Source: Patiria miniata
Taxonomy: Eukaryota; Echinodermata; Asteroidea; Valvatida; Asterinidae
NCBI RefSeq assembly: GCF_015706575.1
Contig: NW_024037059.1
Location: forward strand, 30,452,129-30,516,128
Direction: 5' to 3'
DNA length: 64,000 nt
In this document: positions 1 through 10,319 of the stretch, in pieces
How positions within the stretch are numbered: the stretch's first letter is position 1
How the letters are laid out: the number at the start of each line of letters is the position of its first letter
Position numbers and translations under genes: made by a program
The notes under the pieces: generated by a model
Seen by the model: only the letters and a program-made list of their open reading frames with translations
The model's database searches: none
Told to the model about the DNA's origin: nothing

Positions 1-163
1 CCAACAAACCGAGGAGTCCTCGATTTGGTTTCTGTCCTCGATGCATCGATGATATTGCATGTGTTCGTCCTCGATTTGCAAGATTAACATGCACAGCATC
101 CTTTTACGAAGCCATTTGGTTGTTTTGTTTTTGTTTATTCACATTCGGAGTTCCAAGATTCCA

Positions 164-860
164 ATTCGATTTCTATGAAGATCAGCTTTTAAAAAGGATA
201 CTTTGACAAAGTTTGCAGTGAAATCAGTCAAAAATGTTATGGTTTTTTCCAAAAATTGATGATTTTTGCCCAAAATCTTTAATATAATTATTGGGTGTTT
301 GAATGTTAATTGATGCTCCGCTTACCTTTAAAAGAATTTCTGCATAGTTTGGAGAAAAGTCATTATTTGACCAAATTTCATTAAAAAGGTAAGGCTAACC
401 CCTTGCTGTTTTTTTTTCAATTTGGGCCCAAAAAACAATGAAATTGCTTCAAATTTGCTGGAACGATGCCTAAAGGAACCTAAAACACACTCCCATTCGA
501 TTTCTGGACAGATAAGCTTTTAAAAAGAATATTTTGACAAAAGTTGGAGGTGAAATCAGTCAAAAATGTTGTTGCTTTTCTTCAAAATCTATGATTTTTA
601 CCCAAAAGTGTTAAAATATTGGGTGTTTGAATGTTGATTGATGCTCTTCTTACCTTGAAAAGAATGTCTGCATAGTTTGGAGAAAAGTCATTATTTGACC
701 AAATTTCATTAAAAAGGTAAGGCTAACCCCTTCTGTTTTTTGGGTATTTTTAAAATTTTCGCCAAAAAAATGAAATTGCTTCAAATTTGCTGGAAATATG
801 CCTGAAGGACCCTAGAACGCATTCCAATTTGATTTCTGGACAGATAAGCTTTTAAAATGA
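164..860. repeat. Tandem repeat, unit about 325 bp, two units plus a fragment
   Basis: The block starting at TTCGATTTCT near 164 repeats near 497 and again briefly near 826. Each unit contains AGCTTTTAAAAAG, GACAAA, CAGTCAAAAATGTT and a TTTGGAGAAAAGTCATT segment. No open frame of note is present. The same array is present in copy 2. Confidence 0.75.
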
Positions 861-920
861 TATCAGGGATTAATAGTCGCCCAAGAGGTACAGATGGCGA
901 TTCAAGCATGTATACCTATA

Positions 921-1008
921 GAAGCGGGACTCTCTGTATCTGCATCACAAAAATGGTCCTTTTTCCTCTAGTTTCCCAACTATCGTGATACAGATACAGA
1001 GAGTCCCG
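921..1008. repeat. Perfect-arm hairpin (foldback)
   Basis: CGGGACTCTCTGTATCTG...ATCAC at 922-945 is the inverse of GTGAT...CAGATACAGAGAGTCCCG at about 984-1008, with one mismatch and a loop of about 38 bases. Copy 2 has the same arms at 33577-33756, with an extra insertion in the loop. Confidence 0.75.
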
Positions 1009-1248
1009 TTTGTTAAAGCCTCTTAGAATCTAGTATCTACAACATAGTTTTAGCTCCAGCTCTATGTTGAATTCCTGATGAGCATTGGAGCTGGAGTTAC
1101 TCCAGCTAGGGGGTTTCCCAAGCTAGAGTTTCTCAAGCTACACGATCGCCAAAACTTCGAACTCTTGTAGTTCTAAACTACACCAGTACTGCCGTTATTT
1201 ATTGTACGGTTGTTGTATTTTGTCCTTGTGGGTTTTTGTTTGTCATAG

Positions 1249-1413
1249 TTCTCGGCTGGGGTACCTATGAAGACGAGAAGGCCACTAAGGCTTACGAGGC
1301 GGTCATGATCTTAACCTCTGAGACCCGGCAAGAACACCTATGTGTACAAGGACTGGGCATGGAACGTCAAGAATACTGTTCAACTCGCTCCATTCTTCGG
1401 AACTGGCAGATAC
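1249..1413 (+). pseudogene. Decayed exon, receptor guanylate cyclase extracellular region (copy 1)
   Basis: A pyrimidine-rich acceptor ending in CATAG precedes 1249 and a consensus donor (TAC|GTAAGT) follows 1413. The frame reads LGWGTYEDEKATKAYEAVMI. This weakly resembles the stretch of natriuretic peptide receptors where a conserved Ala/Arg-rich helix leads into an IIT motif, in the ANF-receptor ligand-binding fold. After that the frame is lost: compared with copy 2, 4- and 6-base gaps shift the reading so that the homologous DWAWNVKNTVQLAPFFG stretch lies in another frame. The exon is on the same strand as, and upstream of, the cyclase exons. The family assignment is an inference from position and short similarity, but the exon-like splice signals are directly visible. 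Confidence 0.5.
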
Positions 1414-1464
1414 GTAAGTCAAAGAAAATATACAAACTAGCTATAGCTTGATGAAATTAAATTA

Positions 1465-1935
1465 TTAGACGTAGTATACAACATTTTGCAAACATCCAAA
1501 AGCAAAACTGCCAAATTATTATGAAATACCTAACTTGACTGTAAGTGAATAATATTCTCTCAAGCATCCTATGAAACCATTTAGGTGTGATGTTATTCTT
1601 AAGAAAAGTGGAATTTTTGAATCCATTTCCAACGATGGTCGACTTTAAAAAAAAAAAATACTAACCCTAATTCACCAAATTTAGTTAGTCCACAAGCCAG
1701 CTAGTCTGGTTCCCTGACCTGAAAATTCCTTGACATCTATAAATTGGTCCGTTCATATAAAGTAGGGTCAGGGAACCAGACTACAAGAACAGCATTTTTT
1801 CTTGTTTTCTCCCCCCAGCATCTATGAACACAAAGCTTTAAACAGTTCAGTGGAACAATATTTGCTAGAAAAATACTAACTCCACAATCCATCCATTTCT
1901 GAAAATTACAGCAAAAGCAAAATGTTGTATATCTA
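1465..1935. mobile_element. TTAA-type MITE, about 0.47 kb, with nested foldback
   Basis: Ends are inverted: TATACAACATTTTG near 1472 and CAAAATGTTGTATA near 1920. Copy 2 has the same element at about 34187-34662, where the left end is better preserved (TTAAAGGTAATATACATCAT). A diverged relative lies in the opposite orientation at 15677-16191. It is non-coding and sits just after the donor of the decayed receptor exon. Confidence 0.6.
1702..1783. repeat. Small foldback, AGTCTGGTTCCCTGAC arms
   Basis: TAGTCTGGTTCCCTGAC and GTCAGGGAACCAGACTA form perfect 17-bp arms around a loop of about 48 bases. Other copies lie at 34435-34507 and 15838-15910, always inside the same larger MITE, so it is part of that element. 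Confidence 0.8.
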
Positions 1936-2189
1936 ACTATAATTCCGGAAATCTCTGTCTGTCTGTATTTTGATTAATCTTCAGAACCGGGCACCGTATG
2001 AAGTTGGAAATCGGTGGGTGTATTGCTCAGGACTCCAGAGTGTGCAGTGCCAAGCTTGAATTTGTTTGGATGAGTGGTTCTCGAAAAAGCTGCAAAAAAG
2101 CAACATTTCTGAGGCAAATGCGGCAGTATTTATAGCCTAGACCACCACGCGCGCACTGCCATCCTTTTCAATTGTTACGTCATGTTTAA

Positions 2190-2607
2190 CCCTAAAAGGG
2201 CCGGGTTATTTTGACCATATTTCAAGGGGGGGGGGGGCAGATTCCTCCCCCCCCAAAAAAATCTCGGCCATCGAGTGACGAAAAATTTTGAAACTCAGTA
2301 CATGCATAGAGCAACTCTTCATAAACATACCCAAGAAATTTCATGTCTATAGGTCAAAAGGTTTTGGAATTAAGGCTAATTAATTATTCATATGTACAAA
2401 TGGCAATTCTACTCTGTGTACACGTTGATACGGGAAAATTCAATTTGCATGGCGCATAGCGCTGGAAAATTTTTTGCTGCGCGGCAACCTGTGGTCCGAT
2501 ATTTATGTTTTTTGGTATCAAAAGATGCGCAAGGCTCGAGGCTAAAAGTCATAACAGCTCGGGTCGCGAGAAAATTTTTTGAGGGGGATTCTGATGAACA
2601 GGGGTAA
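2190..2607. mobile_element. piggyBac-like MITE, left part (copy 1)
   Basis: TTAA followed by CCCTAAAAGGGCCGGG begins here and the body matches the complete element of copy 2 (34913-35327). The right terminus is missing or unrecognisable in this copy. Confidence 0.55.
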
Positions 2608-2879
2608 TAATTGTAAAGAGCTTTTAGTATAAAGCGTTATATAGAAGCTTTTATTATTATTTACACTATTATTTTTACATTCGAACGCATTGCAGCTGAC
2701 GTTCACGTGAAGAAGCTACGGGTTGGTGCAAATCCGCAAAACAATTAATCTTGCGTATTTCACGCCATATGCACGTGATGCGTCTCTCCAACTAGGGCTC
2801 TCGAAAGTTGTCAAAAAGCGCCCTCTGGGTTCGTGAACGGAGTCCATAGGTTTATGATCGGGCCTGGCTAAGCATGCAC

Positions 2880-3408
2880 TTAAAGGTACAGTCCATCATT
2901 TATAATTTGTGCATTTTGTTCGTTTGAAGCAACAAACGTGCTCAAAATCTTAAGAAGGGTGCTAACAACTAACTTTCAGCTCAGCTTCAGCTGTATATTC
3001 CGAGAAAAACAGCATTCTAGGATCTCAATTTCAAATGAAAAATTGCTGAATCATGTTTTCAATTGGGCCTGAATGCAGTGTCTGAGACACCTTCTCACTG
3101 AGCCGATTGCAGCTGCTACACGATGTCGTGTAGCAACCGCGCGCGCGCGTGTGTGCGTTGTGTCAACGCTTGCGCGCACTTTGCCGCATAAAAAAACGAA
3201 CTACTAACGGAAATTTCCAACGGTGCCTCTTTAGACACACCGTTGGAAAGGTCGTCTTTTGTTGATTTCTTAAAAATGACAGCTTGCCAGAAAGAAGAAT
3301 TTCACAGGGAGTTTAGTCCCCTTACTATCTTTCAACTGAGTATGTTTTTCAACAATAATTACATCAGTTACTTTTTGGATAGCTGCAAATGATGGACTGT
3401 AGCTTTAA
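2880..3408. mobile_element. TTAA-flanked MITE with ACAGTCCATCATT ends
   Basis: TTAAAGGTACAGTCCATCAT at 2880 is the inverse of ATGATGGACTGTAGCTTTAA near 3389-3408, with only a couple of mismatches. The interior holds a short palindrome around CACGATGTCGTG and a CG/TG-rich run. In copy 2 only the right end (36747-36815) is left. A single left end of a relative occurs at 49780 and 58305. Confidence 0.7.
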
Positions 3409-3717
3409 GGCCAAGTACATGTATGAGATGCATGAGATTTCTTCAGTTAGATTTGGGGCTTCAATTGTGTGGCAATTTCGTCAATGGTTTGACTTAAAGG
3501 TCTAAATTTATTCTTAAACCACCTTTTCATATACGCCTTTTCATCATTCATCGCATAAATATAGTTGCATGTATAGTTTTATAGGTACCAATATACAAAT
3601 ACAAAATTGAAAAGCGGCTTAGTGTATTCAAATTTTTTCAAATTGTCATCTCAAATTACTGCAAACCAAACCTATCCCCGCATTTTCACCATTAACGTCT
3701 TGTTCTCAACTTGCCAG

Positions 3718-3786
3718 GTCGTTAACTTGTTGAATGCCTTGTACACGCTGTTCGACGCCATCATTTCCAACTATGACGTCTACAAG
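3718..3786 (+). CDS. Guanylate cyclase exon A (copy 1)
   Basis: This exon encodes VVNLLNALYTLFDAIISNYD plus VYK, matching the cyclase homology domain of membrane guanylate cyclases of the natriuretic peptide receptor type (human counterpart QVVTLLNDLYTCFDAVI). The acceptor TTGCCAG precedes it and the donor AAG|GTAAAT follows; both ends are in phase 0. The exon upstream in a normal gene would carry the DIVGFT motif with the first catalytic metal-binding aspartate; it is not found between 1413 and 3718. The exon itself is undamaged and nearly identical to that in copy 2. The family call is firm; whether it is still expressed is not shown. Confidence 0.85.
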
Positions 3787-3977
3787 GTAAATATTCCATA
3801 TAACCCAGCAGATTGTTTTAAAACCAAACTTGCAAAAAAATTTAAATCACAGGATGTTAAAATGTGCTATTAGCTAATAGTTCCAAGTTACATTATGACA
3901 AAAAAAAGATGTAAACATGTTTTCTATTATATCTGAAAGCAAAATTAACCAATAATGAATGACAACGTCTTGTTCAG

Positions 3978-4152
3978 GTTGAAACCATCGGTGATGCCTA
4001 CATGCTGGTCTCCGGCCTACCGCTCCGTAATGGCAACCGTCATGCCGGTATGATCGCCTCCACTGCATGGCATCTCCTGGAGGGCGTTAGTAGTTTCATC
4101 GTGCCGCACAAACAAGAGGAGAAACTCAAACTCCGAATCGGTATTCACTCAG
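3978..4152 (+). CDS. Guanylate cyclase exon B (copy 1), catalytic core
   Basis: It starts [20 protein letters not shown] and ends LRIGIHSG, with the donor after the first base of the last Gly codon (phase 1). In this family the Glu of VETIGDAY contacts guanine and the Asp of GDAY binds catalytic metal; both are present. The intervening segment ([20 protein letters not shown]) aligns with the variable helix of natriuretic peptide receptor cyclases. The acceptor is TTGTTCAG. The exon joins in frame to A (phase 0) and C (phase 1). The donor is followed within about 40 bases by the CACAAGT minisatellite. Confidence 0.87.
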
Positions 4153-4189
4153 GTAAGATCGTTGTCTGTGCTTGTGGTCGAGGTACTCA

Positions 4190-5530
4190 TGATGGATCAT
4201 CACAAGTCCAGTCACAAGTACGTCACAAGTCTAGTCACAAGTGCATCACAAGTCCAGTCACAAGTACATCACAAGTCTAGTCACAAGTACATGACAAGTC
4301 CAGTCACAAGTACATCACAAGTCCAGTCACAAGTACATCACAAGTCCAGTCACAAGTACATCACAAGTCCAGTCACAAGTACATCACAAGTTAAATCACA
4401 AATACATCACAAGTCCAGTCACAAGAACATCACAAGTCCAGTCACAAGTACATCACAAGTCCAGTCACAAGTCCAGTCACAAGTACATCACAAGTCCAGT
4501 CACAAGTACATCACAAGTCCAGTCACAAGTACATCACAAGTCCAGTCACAAGTACATCACAAGTCCAGTCACAAGTACATCACAAGTCCAGTCACACAAG
4601 TACATCACAAGTCCAGTCACAAGTACATCACAAGTCCAGTCACAAGTACATCACAAGTCTAGTCACAAGTACATCACAAGTCCAGTCACAAGTACATCAC
4701 AAGTCTAGTCACAAGTACATCACAAGTCCAGTCACAAGTACATCACAAGTCCAGTCACAAGTACATCACAAGTCCAGTCACAAGTACATCACAAGTCCAG
4801 TCACAAGTACATCACAAGTTAAATCACAAATACATCACAAGTCCAGTCACAAGTACATCACAAGTCTAGTCACAAGTACATCACAAGTCCAGTCACAAGT
4901 ACATCACAAGTCCAGTCACAAGTACATCACAAGTCCAGTCACAAGTACATCACAAGTCCAGTCACAAGTACATCACAAGTCCAGTCACAAGTACATCACA
5001 AGTACATCACAAGTACATCACAAGTCCAGTCACAAGTACATCACAAGTCCAGTCACACAAGTACATCACAAGTCCAGTCACAAGTACATCGCAAGTCCAG
5101 TCACACAAGTACATCACAAGTCCAGTCACAAGTACATCACAAGTCCAGTCACAAGTACATCACAAGTCCAGTCACAAGTACATCACAAGTCCAGTCACAA
5201 GTACATCACAAGTTAAATCACAAATACATCACAAGTCCAGTCACAAGTACATCACAAGTCCAGTCACAAGTACATCACAAGTCTAGTCACAAGTACATCA
5301 CAAGTCCAGTCACAAGTACATCACAAGTCCAGTCACAAGTACATCACAAGTCCAGTCACAAGTACATCACAAGTCCAGTCACACAAGTACATCACAAGTC
5401 CAGTCACAAGTACATCACAAGTCCAGTCACAAGTACATCACAAGTCCAGTCACAAGTACATCACAAGTCCAGACACAAGTACACCATTAGTCCAGTCACA
5501 AGTACCTCACAAGTCCGGTCATAAGTGAAT
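4190..5530. repeat. CACAAGT minisatellite in intron B-C (copy 1)
   Basis: About 1.3 kb of tandem repeats alternate a 12-base unit (CACAAGTCCAGT) and an 11-base unit (CACAAGTACAT), giving a 23-bp higher-order period. Variants include CTAGT for CCAGT, a TTAAATCACAAATACAT variant repeated three times at wide spacing, and occasional CACACAAGT slippage. One frame stays open for over 160 codons ([18 protein letters not shown]-type), but this only reflects the repeat lacking stops in that frame. The array lies wholly between the exon B donor and exon C acceptor. Confidence 0.92.
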
Positions 5531-5616
5531 CACAACTTCAAGCTCTGCTCACGCTATTTGTGCTTGAAAATGTTGTGTATGTATGATAATTTCTTCATTG
5601 TTGGACTTTTTTCAAG

Positions 5617-5715
5617 GATCTTGTGTGGCGGGTGTAGTTGGCCTGACCATGCCTCGGTATTGCCTCTTTGGTGACACAGTCAACACAGCCTCTCGTATGG
5701 AGTCTAACGGACTCG
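5617..5715 (+). CDS. Guanylate cyclase exon C (copy 1), GTP-specificity segment
   Basis: After joining the split Gly codon of exon B, this exon reads [20 protein letters not shown] then [12 protein letters not shown]. The Cys of YCLFGDTVN is the purine-specifying residue of guanylate cyclases, and the Asn and Arg of NTASRMES are the transition-state residues of class III cyclases; all are retained. The acceptor is TTTTTTCAAG at 5616 and the donor is CTCG|GTAAG; both boundaries are phase 1. No damage is seen. Confidence 0.87.
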
Positions 5716-6059
5716 GTAAGTAGAATCTTGTAACACCAGACAGCTCAAATTATGTTGTCATATATTAATAGGTCTCGTGCAAATGACGTCACTTCCTACA
5801 GACTTTCCACGTGCATCGGCATTTTGAGCGTCAACTTGTATAACGCGCATCAGCTGCATCGCATTTTTAACACATTTCAAGCAACAAGCGCACGTGTTTG
5901 GAATTTGTTCAACACTGTGTAATGCATGCTTGATTGCGTACAATATGCAGTTGTCATTCTCCTACAGAGATGGCGGTCATTGAGCGAGCCCTTTTGTAGA
6001 AAAAGTGTACAGTGTCAACAAAACCAAGTTTTTTAACCGTAATTAAGCATGAAGTATAA

Positions 6060-6350
6060 ACTGGCAAGTGGGCCCCCCCCCCCCTTCATTTTCCGTTCCC
6101 CCCAGGTGCCCTGCACCAAAATACTGATAATGCCCCTTTTCCTTCCCCAACCAAAAATTTTTGTTGTAATTTGTATTTTTCAGTTAGCCAAAGGTTTACT
6201 GATTACAATTTCTTATGTCAATGCATATAGTGAGGCATTATGGGGCCCAACTGAGAAGAACTGCAATAGAAAGTTTGTGATATGTGCCCCATATGATATT
6301 CTGATGCCCCCCTGTGCCCCCCACTAAAAAAATCCTAGCTACGCCACTGC
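6060..6350. mobile_element. C-rich hAT-like repeat insertion, copy 1 only
   Basis: A poly-C block near 6067 and the terminus CCTAGCTACGCCACTGC (inverse of GCAGTGGCGTAGCTAGG, a hAT-like end) bracket sequence absent from copy 2 at this spot. The flanks TAATTAAGCATGAAGT and CAACTTCAATTATTC-type are shared with copy 2, where a different element fills the gap. The left terminus is not well preserved. Confidence 0.5.
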
Positions 6351-6506
6351 TATGTATTACCAAACTTCAATTATTCACCGAAAGTTTTCAAGATTTTTTA
6401 ACATTTCCTTAGCAAAATCTTTTATTTGATTTTCTTAGCGTAATTGATTTTCTTCTGCATTTCGCTTTTGAGTAATGTTTTTGCCCTCACCCCTACAATC
6501 TCACAG

Positions 6507-6598
6507 CGCTCAAGATTCATGTGAGTCCTGAATGCAGACAGGTACTGGAAGAACTTGGAGGATACAATCTAGTAGAGAGAGGACTCGTTGCCATGAAG
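6507..6598 (+). CDS. Guanylate cyclase exon D (copy 1)
   Basis: It reads (A)LKIHVSPECRQVLEELGG followed by YNLVERGLVAMK, the C-terminal end of the cyclase domain (human counterpart ALKIHLSSETKAVLEEFGG). The acceptor CTCACAG at 6506 is in phase 1 and the donor AAG|GTACGG is in phase 0, ready to join exon E, which begins GKGEILTYWL. The following intron is about 25 kb and houses the whole minus-strand TRIM cluster of copy 1. Confidence 0.87.
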
Positions 6599-6635
6599 GT
6601 ACGGCAGTTATTTTCATTGCGTAGATCCTTTCAAA

Positions 6636-7142
6636 GGGTGTATTTAATTAGCTCACCCAGGTTAACTTGGGTCAGCTCCGTGCCGTTCGATTAGCTCTGA
6701 CGTCATTCTCGGGGCTCACCCGGGTCAGCCACCACAGACCCTGCTCGTGGAGCGGAGTCAGTGGTGGAAATACGTCACACGCATGCGCTGGTCAATTCCA
6801 CAAAATGGACTAATATGGCGGTCGGACAGTGGAAAGGATCAAGTGGACCCAAAAATCAACTTTATTTGAAGCCTAAACATAATTATTTATTGATCTCATT
6901 GCAACTTTAGAGGCTACAATTTCAGCCCGGCATTTCTACTTATTTCGTTTAATGGAAAAGCAGAAAATTTGAAAAATAAGACTCAGTTCGAAAAGGGCAT
7001 TTTGTCAGTGGCTACGGCCGTGGCTACGGACGTCACGTGAGGCTTATGATGGCCTGCATTTGAGCATCTCATTAGCACGTACAGCTCTCTTGGCTAACCC
7101 ATCTGCCTTTACCCGACTTGATCCGGGTGAGCTACTCGAATG
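6636..7142. mobile_element. Harbinger-like MITE (copy 1)
   Basis: The left end is GGGTGTATTTAATTAGCTCA and the right end is the inverse (TGAGCTACTCGAATG), followed internally by CCGGGTCAACTCGG-like sequence. It is the counterpart of the better preserved copy at 39940-40411, whose TTA target duplications are intact. Its place just after the exon D donor in both copies shows it predates the 32.6-kb duplication. Confidence 0.65.
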
Positions 7143-7211
7143 ACAAGCAAAAATTGTTTGAATCCCCGAACTTGAAGATATTATACAAGTATTGACTACT
7201 TTGGTTGGTGT

Positions 7212-7256
7212 GGCAAAATTAGCCTCCTGAGATGATCCAAGGGAGGCCAGTTTCAC
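7212..7256. repeat. Unit-boundary foldback, shortened copy
   Basis: The arms of the roughly 105-bp foldback seen at five other unit boundaries are present (TTAGCCTCCTGAGATGATCC and GGGAGGCCAGTTTCAC), but the centre is deleted. Confidence 0.6.
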
Positions 7257-8370
7257 TGCACTTCAAGTTGAAAGCAGTCAATATTTTTTTATAACGCCCC
7301 ACCCAAACATTCTGCTTATTTTTGAGAGATGACTGATTAATTTAACCGAGATCTGATAAAAGTGTTCTTTAATTTCTGTTTGAAAATGATTGAAAATTTC
7401 CTCGCACTTTTCCAAATTAACCCTTCATGAAATGTTAGAACCTAACTTTGAAACATGTCGGAACAAAATGCACAACATGCAAAACCTGTAATATACATGT
7501 GCAGACACTGCTCTTTCTATGTTTGTGCTACGTGCATAGAACTTTGTCAGCCTTGAATAGTGTTTAAGTCGTTGTGTTGTCTTTTTGGCTGTGTGTAACG
7601 GCAAAAAATGGCTCACTAAGAAAAAGTCCTGGTTCAAATGATTAGGCCGTGATTTATGTTTAGAAACTTGGACAAAAAAAGAAAAAATCAAGGAAACAAA
7701 ATTAATTTCTCAAAAATTTAATTTAGTCTCATAAAAAAAATCCTTCACATGCCAATTTTTTTTTTTTAAATCCTTGAATAAAAGACAATTTTCTCAAATA
7801 CTTCAAAAGAAAACTCAATCTGGATCAAACAACGAATACAAAAACACAAAAAGGAATTTGCCAAGGAGTAAAATAAACAATTGGATACAATTTTAGGAGA
7901 ATAAGAGAACAACTAAAGTTTAAAAAGCGGATTGACAGAAACAAATACTGCAAGTCAAACTTGCGTGATTCCCCCGGCATGCTGTTTTGACAATCGTTTT
8001 AGTGACATCTGTCATGTAGGACAATCATCCAAGTCAGATGTACATGTGTATGGTACCGAAAATATTGGGCTGTGAAGAAGTGTTTATAGGCTCATGTACA
8101 TATGTTTTCGTCAACTGAAACAACCAACAGGTGGTCCAGATATTTCAAGCAAATCACAGACAAACGACTTGAAGAACAAGCGAAGAACTGCTCGACTAAA
8201 GCATTTTTGTAAAAACGTGTGCTTACAGCATAAGAAGGAAATTAAATCATAAAACATATATAAAATATTCACTAGCTATAAGTCAAAACTCAACTTTACA
8301 CACAGGATTATCCCACATTTTTAGGAAAACAAAATGTCTCCTTGAAAACCCACAATATCACCGTAAGTCC
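7257..8370. other. TRIM-unit spacer, distal 3' flank
   Basis: No gene is seen. The stretch matches the spacers near 13320-13800, 18370-19075, 40600-41270, 48230-48930 and 56760-57460, including a shared TCTGGATCAAACAACGAA block (7812 here). Frames across that block are interrupted differently in each copy, so it is not a conserved coding exon. Confidence 0.6.
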
Positions 8371-8553
8371 TTGGAGAGAAGGCCGACGTTAAAAAATCCT
8401 TTCCAACACAGATATTTACAATCTATTGAATCTAACGACATGTCAGTCAGTTTGTGTACATGTACATACAGTTAGTAAGAATCGGAGCTGCGCTCCTGAG
8501 AGACCTCGTAAATATCCATATTGGAAAGGATTTTGTTTTACGTCGGCTTTCTC
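8371..8553. repeat. Long-arm foldback, 47-bp arms
   Basis: GGAGAGAAGGCCGACGTTAA...CCTTTCCAACA...GATATTTACA at 8371-8417 is the inverse of 8506-8553, with a handful of mismatches, around a loop of about 88 bases. It lies in sequence absent from the matching position in copy 2. Confidence 0.7.
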
Positions 8554-9299
8554 TCCACAGACCACCTTTCAAGTTTGGTTGAGATTGATGACTGAATTAA
8601 CTTTATACAGTTATACTGGAACACACACACACAGATAAGTGTTTATTTGCCTGCAATCAGGGACCCCCTATTGTCCCTCTAAGTGTTTGTACTTTTTAGG
8701 AAGACATCCCATATGTTTTGTACACGAATCCAAATTGGGGACCTCTCGGGAATTGGGGACCCTATTGTCCTCTATTGTTCAACGTACAAACAAACTTGGA
8801 CTCACAGAAGGAATACGCGATCGCAATATATTCCCCTGTCTGGCTTGAAAGCTTACTTGGTTTAAGATAGCTAATGGCAAAAATCTCACTGTACACAACC
8901 GGTACCTACATGTACACTGAACATATATGCGCTAAACCAGCGACATGTACCAACAATACAAACGCTATTGATTCAAGTTTAGAGTTCAATGAGGCAGTCT
9001 ATCCGTATTTACTACGGAAGCACAAAATGGACATTGCACAAATGATTTGTGTGATATAGTTTGTCAGTTTTGCAATCCTAGGAATTAACAAAACATGCCA
9101 AATGTACAAAGCTTGGAATTGAATATTTACATAGTCACGTGCAATTGTGTTTCATATACAATGTATAATAACAAAAGTGAAGATTGGCAAAATACGCTTC
9201 ATTAAGATTTAAGACATATCATATTACCTAACATAAAACTTATGGACTTTTTTATTATTATAACATTACGTACAGTGATGATCTTATTTTACAACATTG

Positions 9300-9853
9300 C
9301 AGTAGTAAATTCAATTTTGTGAATTGAATGTTGAATGTTAAGAAGTCGTGGTCCCTTCAATCTCAAAATAGTTTGTCAGCAAAAACTGTTAAATGGTTCA
9401 AGAAACATTCAACGCTTTGTCTCTTTCTCCACTGTTTATGATTGGATTTCTCTTGCCGACTCTATTATTGGAGAGTACACCATAGGCCTACTCACACAGT
9501 TGTGGGGACCGAAAACGCTGTGGGGATAGCAGAAAGTCCCCATAACTTGGTCATAATTTGCCTAACAATGAAAAACTCCCCCATAATGCGGTGTAGGCCA
9601 ACGCGCATGCTGAAATACATTGAGGGAGGCTAACTAAAACACACCAACATTACCAGTTAATGCAATTTCGAACACATTTTACAATCTGGATAAATATTAA
9701 AATTTTCAGAAATGCATATAGCAGATCTTATAGCCCTGGTTCAACTACAACGTTGGTTATGTTCTGCAGGGCCTTGTAAGGCAAATCATCCCAGTAGGTT
9801 AGCCTCGGTTCAAGTACAGCGGTTAGTTTTTCAGAGGGCCATAATCAGGCAAA
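9300..9853. other. Conserved 3' flank of TRIM copy 0
   Basis: This matches the sequence after the stop codons of the other TRIM copies, including GGTCCCTTCAATCT, a GGGGACCGAAAACGCTGTGG block and CCTGGTTCAACTACAAC. No independent gene is seen. The flank is as conserved as the coding part, showing that whole units were duplicated. Confidence 0.65.
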
Positions 9854-10297
9854 TCACATCCGCTCAAAGATCTTAACGGAGTGTCGGTCAGCAACAACTA
9901 CATCGCCAGTGGGGGTGAATGCCATTCCTAATGGATTGTACAACCCTTGAGCTACTGTTGCTACATATGCACCATTTGAATCGTATCGCTGCACTGCACA
10001 GTCTCCCTGATTTTCAGGATGAACAGCAACATAGATGGTCTCATCATCATCACACAGGACACCAGTTGGCTTAGCAGCTTCACCATTCACGAATGTCTTG
10101 ACCCTGAACATCTCTTTACCTTTAAAGTGAACGCACAGCAAACTTTGGCCCTGGTAGTGTGTGAAGACTAAACAGCCGAAATTGCTTATTGTCAAGAAAT
10201 TTACGACCATGTTATTTGAGATGCTTGCAATCAACGATCCGTCCAAGTTGTGGACACTGATGACCTTTCTCCCCTTGTCAGCAACTGCTACTCGTTG
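9854..10297 (-). pseudogene. TRIM-NHL copy 0: C-terminal NHL fragment
   Basis: The frame from about 10297 down to the stop at 9854 reads QRVAVADKGRKVISVHNLDG through CDDDETIYVAVHPENQGD to VVADRHSVKIFERM. It matches the last ~148 residues (about three NHL blades) of the intact TRIM genes in this window. Everything upstream (RING, B-boxes, coiled coil, first blades) is missing: homology stops at 10297, then about 20 bases lead into the hairpin-ended element at 10320. Beyond the element's far end (12589) the DNA matches TRIM 5'-flank spacer, so roughly 3 kb was lost at the insertion. The open frame happens to run on into the element and gives a 241-codon chimera with a Met at 10579; there is no sign it is a gene. 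Confidence 0.85.
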
Positions 10298-10319
10298 ATT
10301 GATACACGCAGTCGTTTTT

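Noticed and set aside
4162-4662. Long open frame with [18 protein letters not shown]-type repeats
   Set aside because: It is the CACAAGT minisatellite read in a stop-free frame; it lies in an intron and the frame is not kept in copy 2.
4190-5530. Possible CRISPR array
   Set aside because: Repeats are contiguous with no unique spacers, and the genome is eukaryotic.
6640-7142. tRNA-like or SINE origin of the GCTCACCCGGGTCA segment
   Set aside because: No cloverleaf, A/B boxes or A-rich tail; it has inverted ends and a TTA duplication, so it is a DNA-type MITE.
7800-7830. TCTGGATCAAACAACGAA block as a conserved alternative TRIM 3' exon
   Set aside because: The reading frame differs between copies (18905, 41110, 48785, 57310) through one-base gaps and no consistent acceptor precedes it; its coding use in copy a is a by-product of a deletion.
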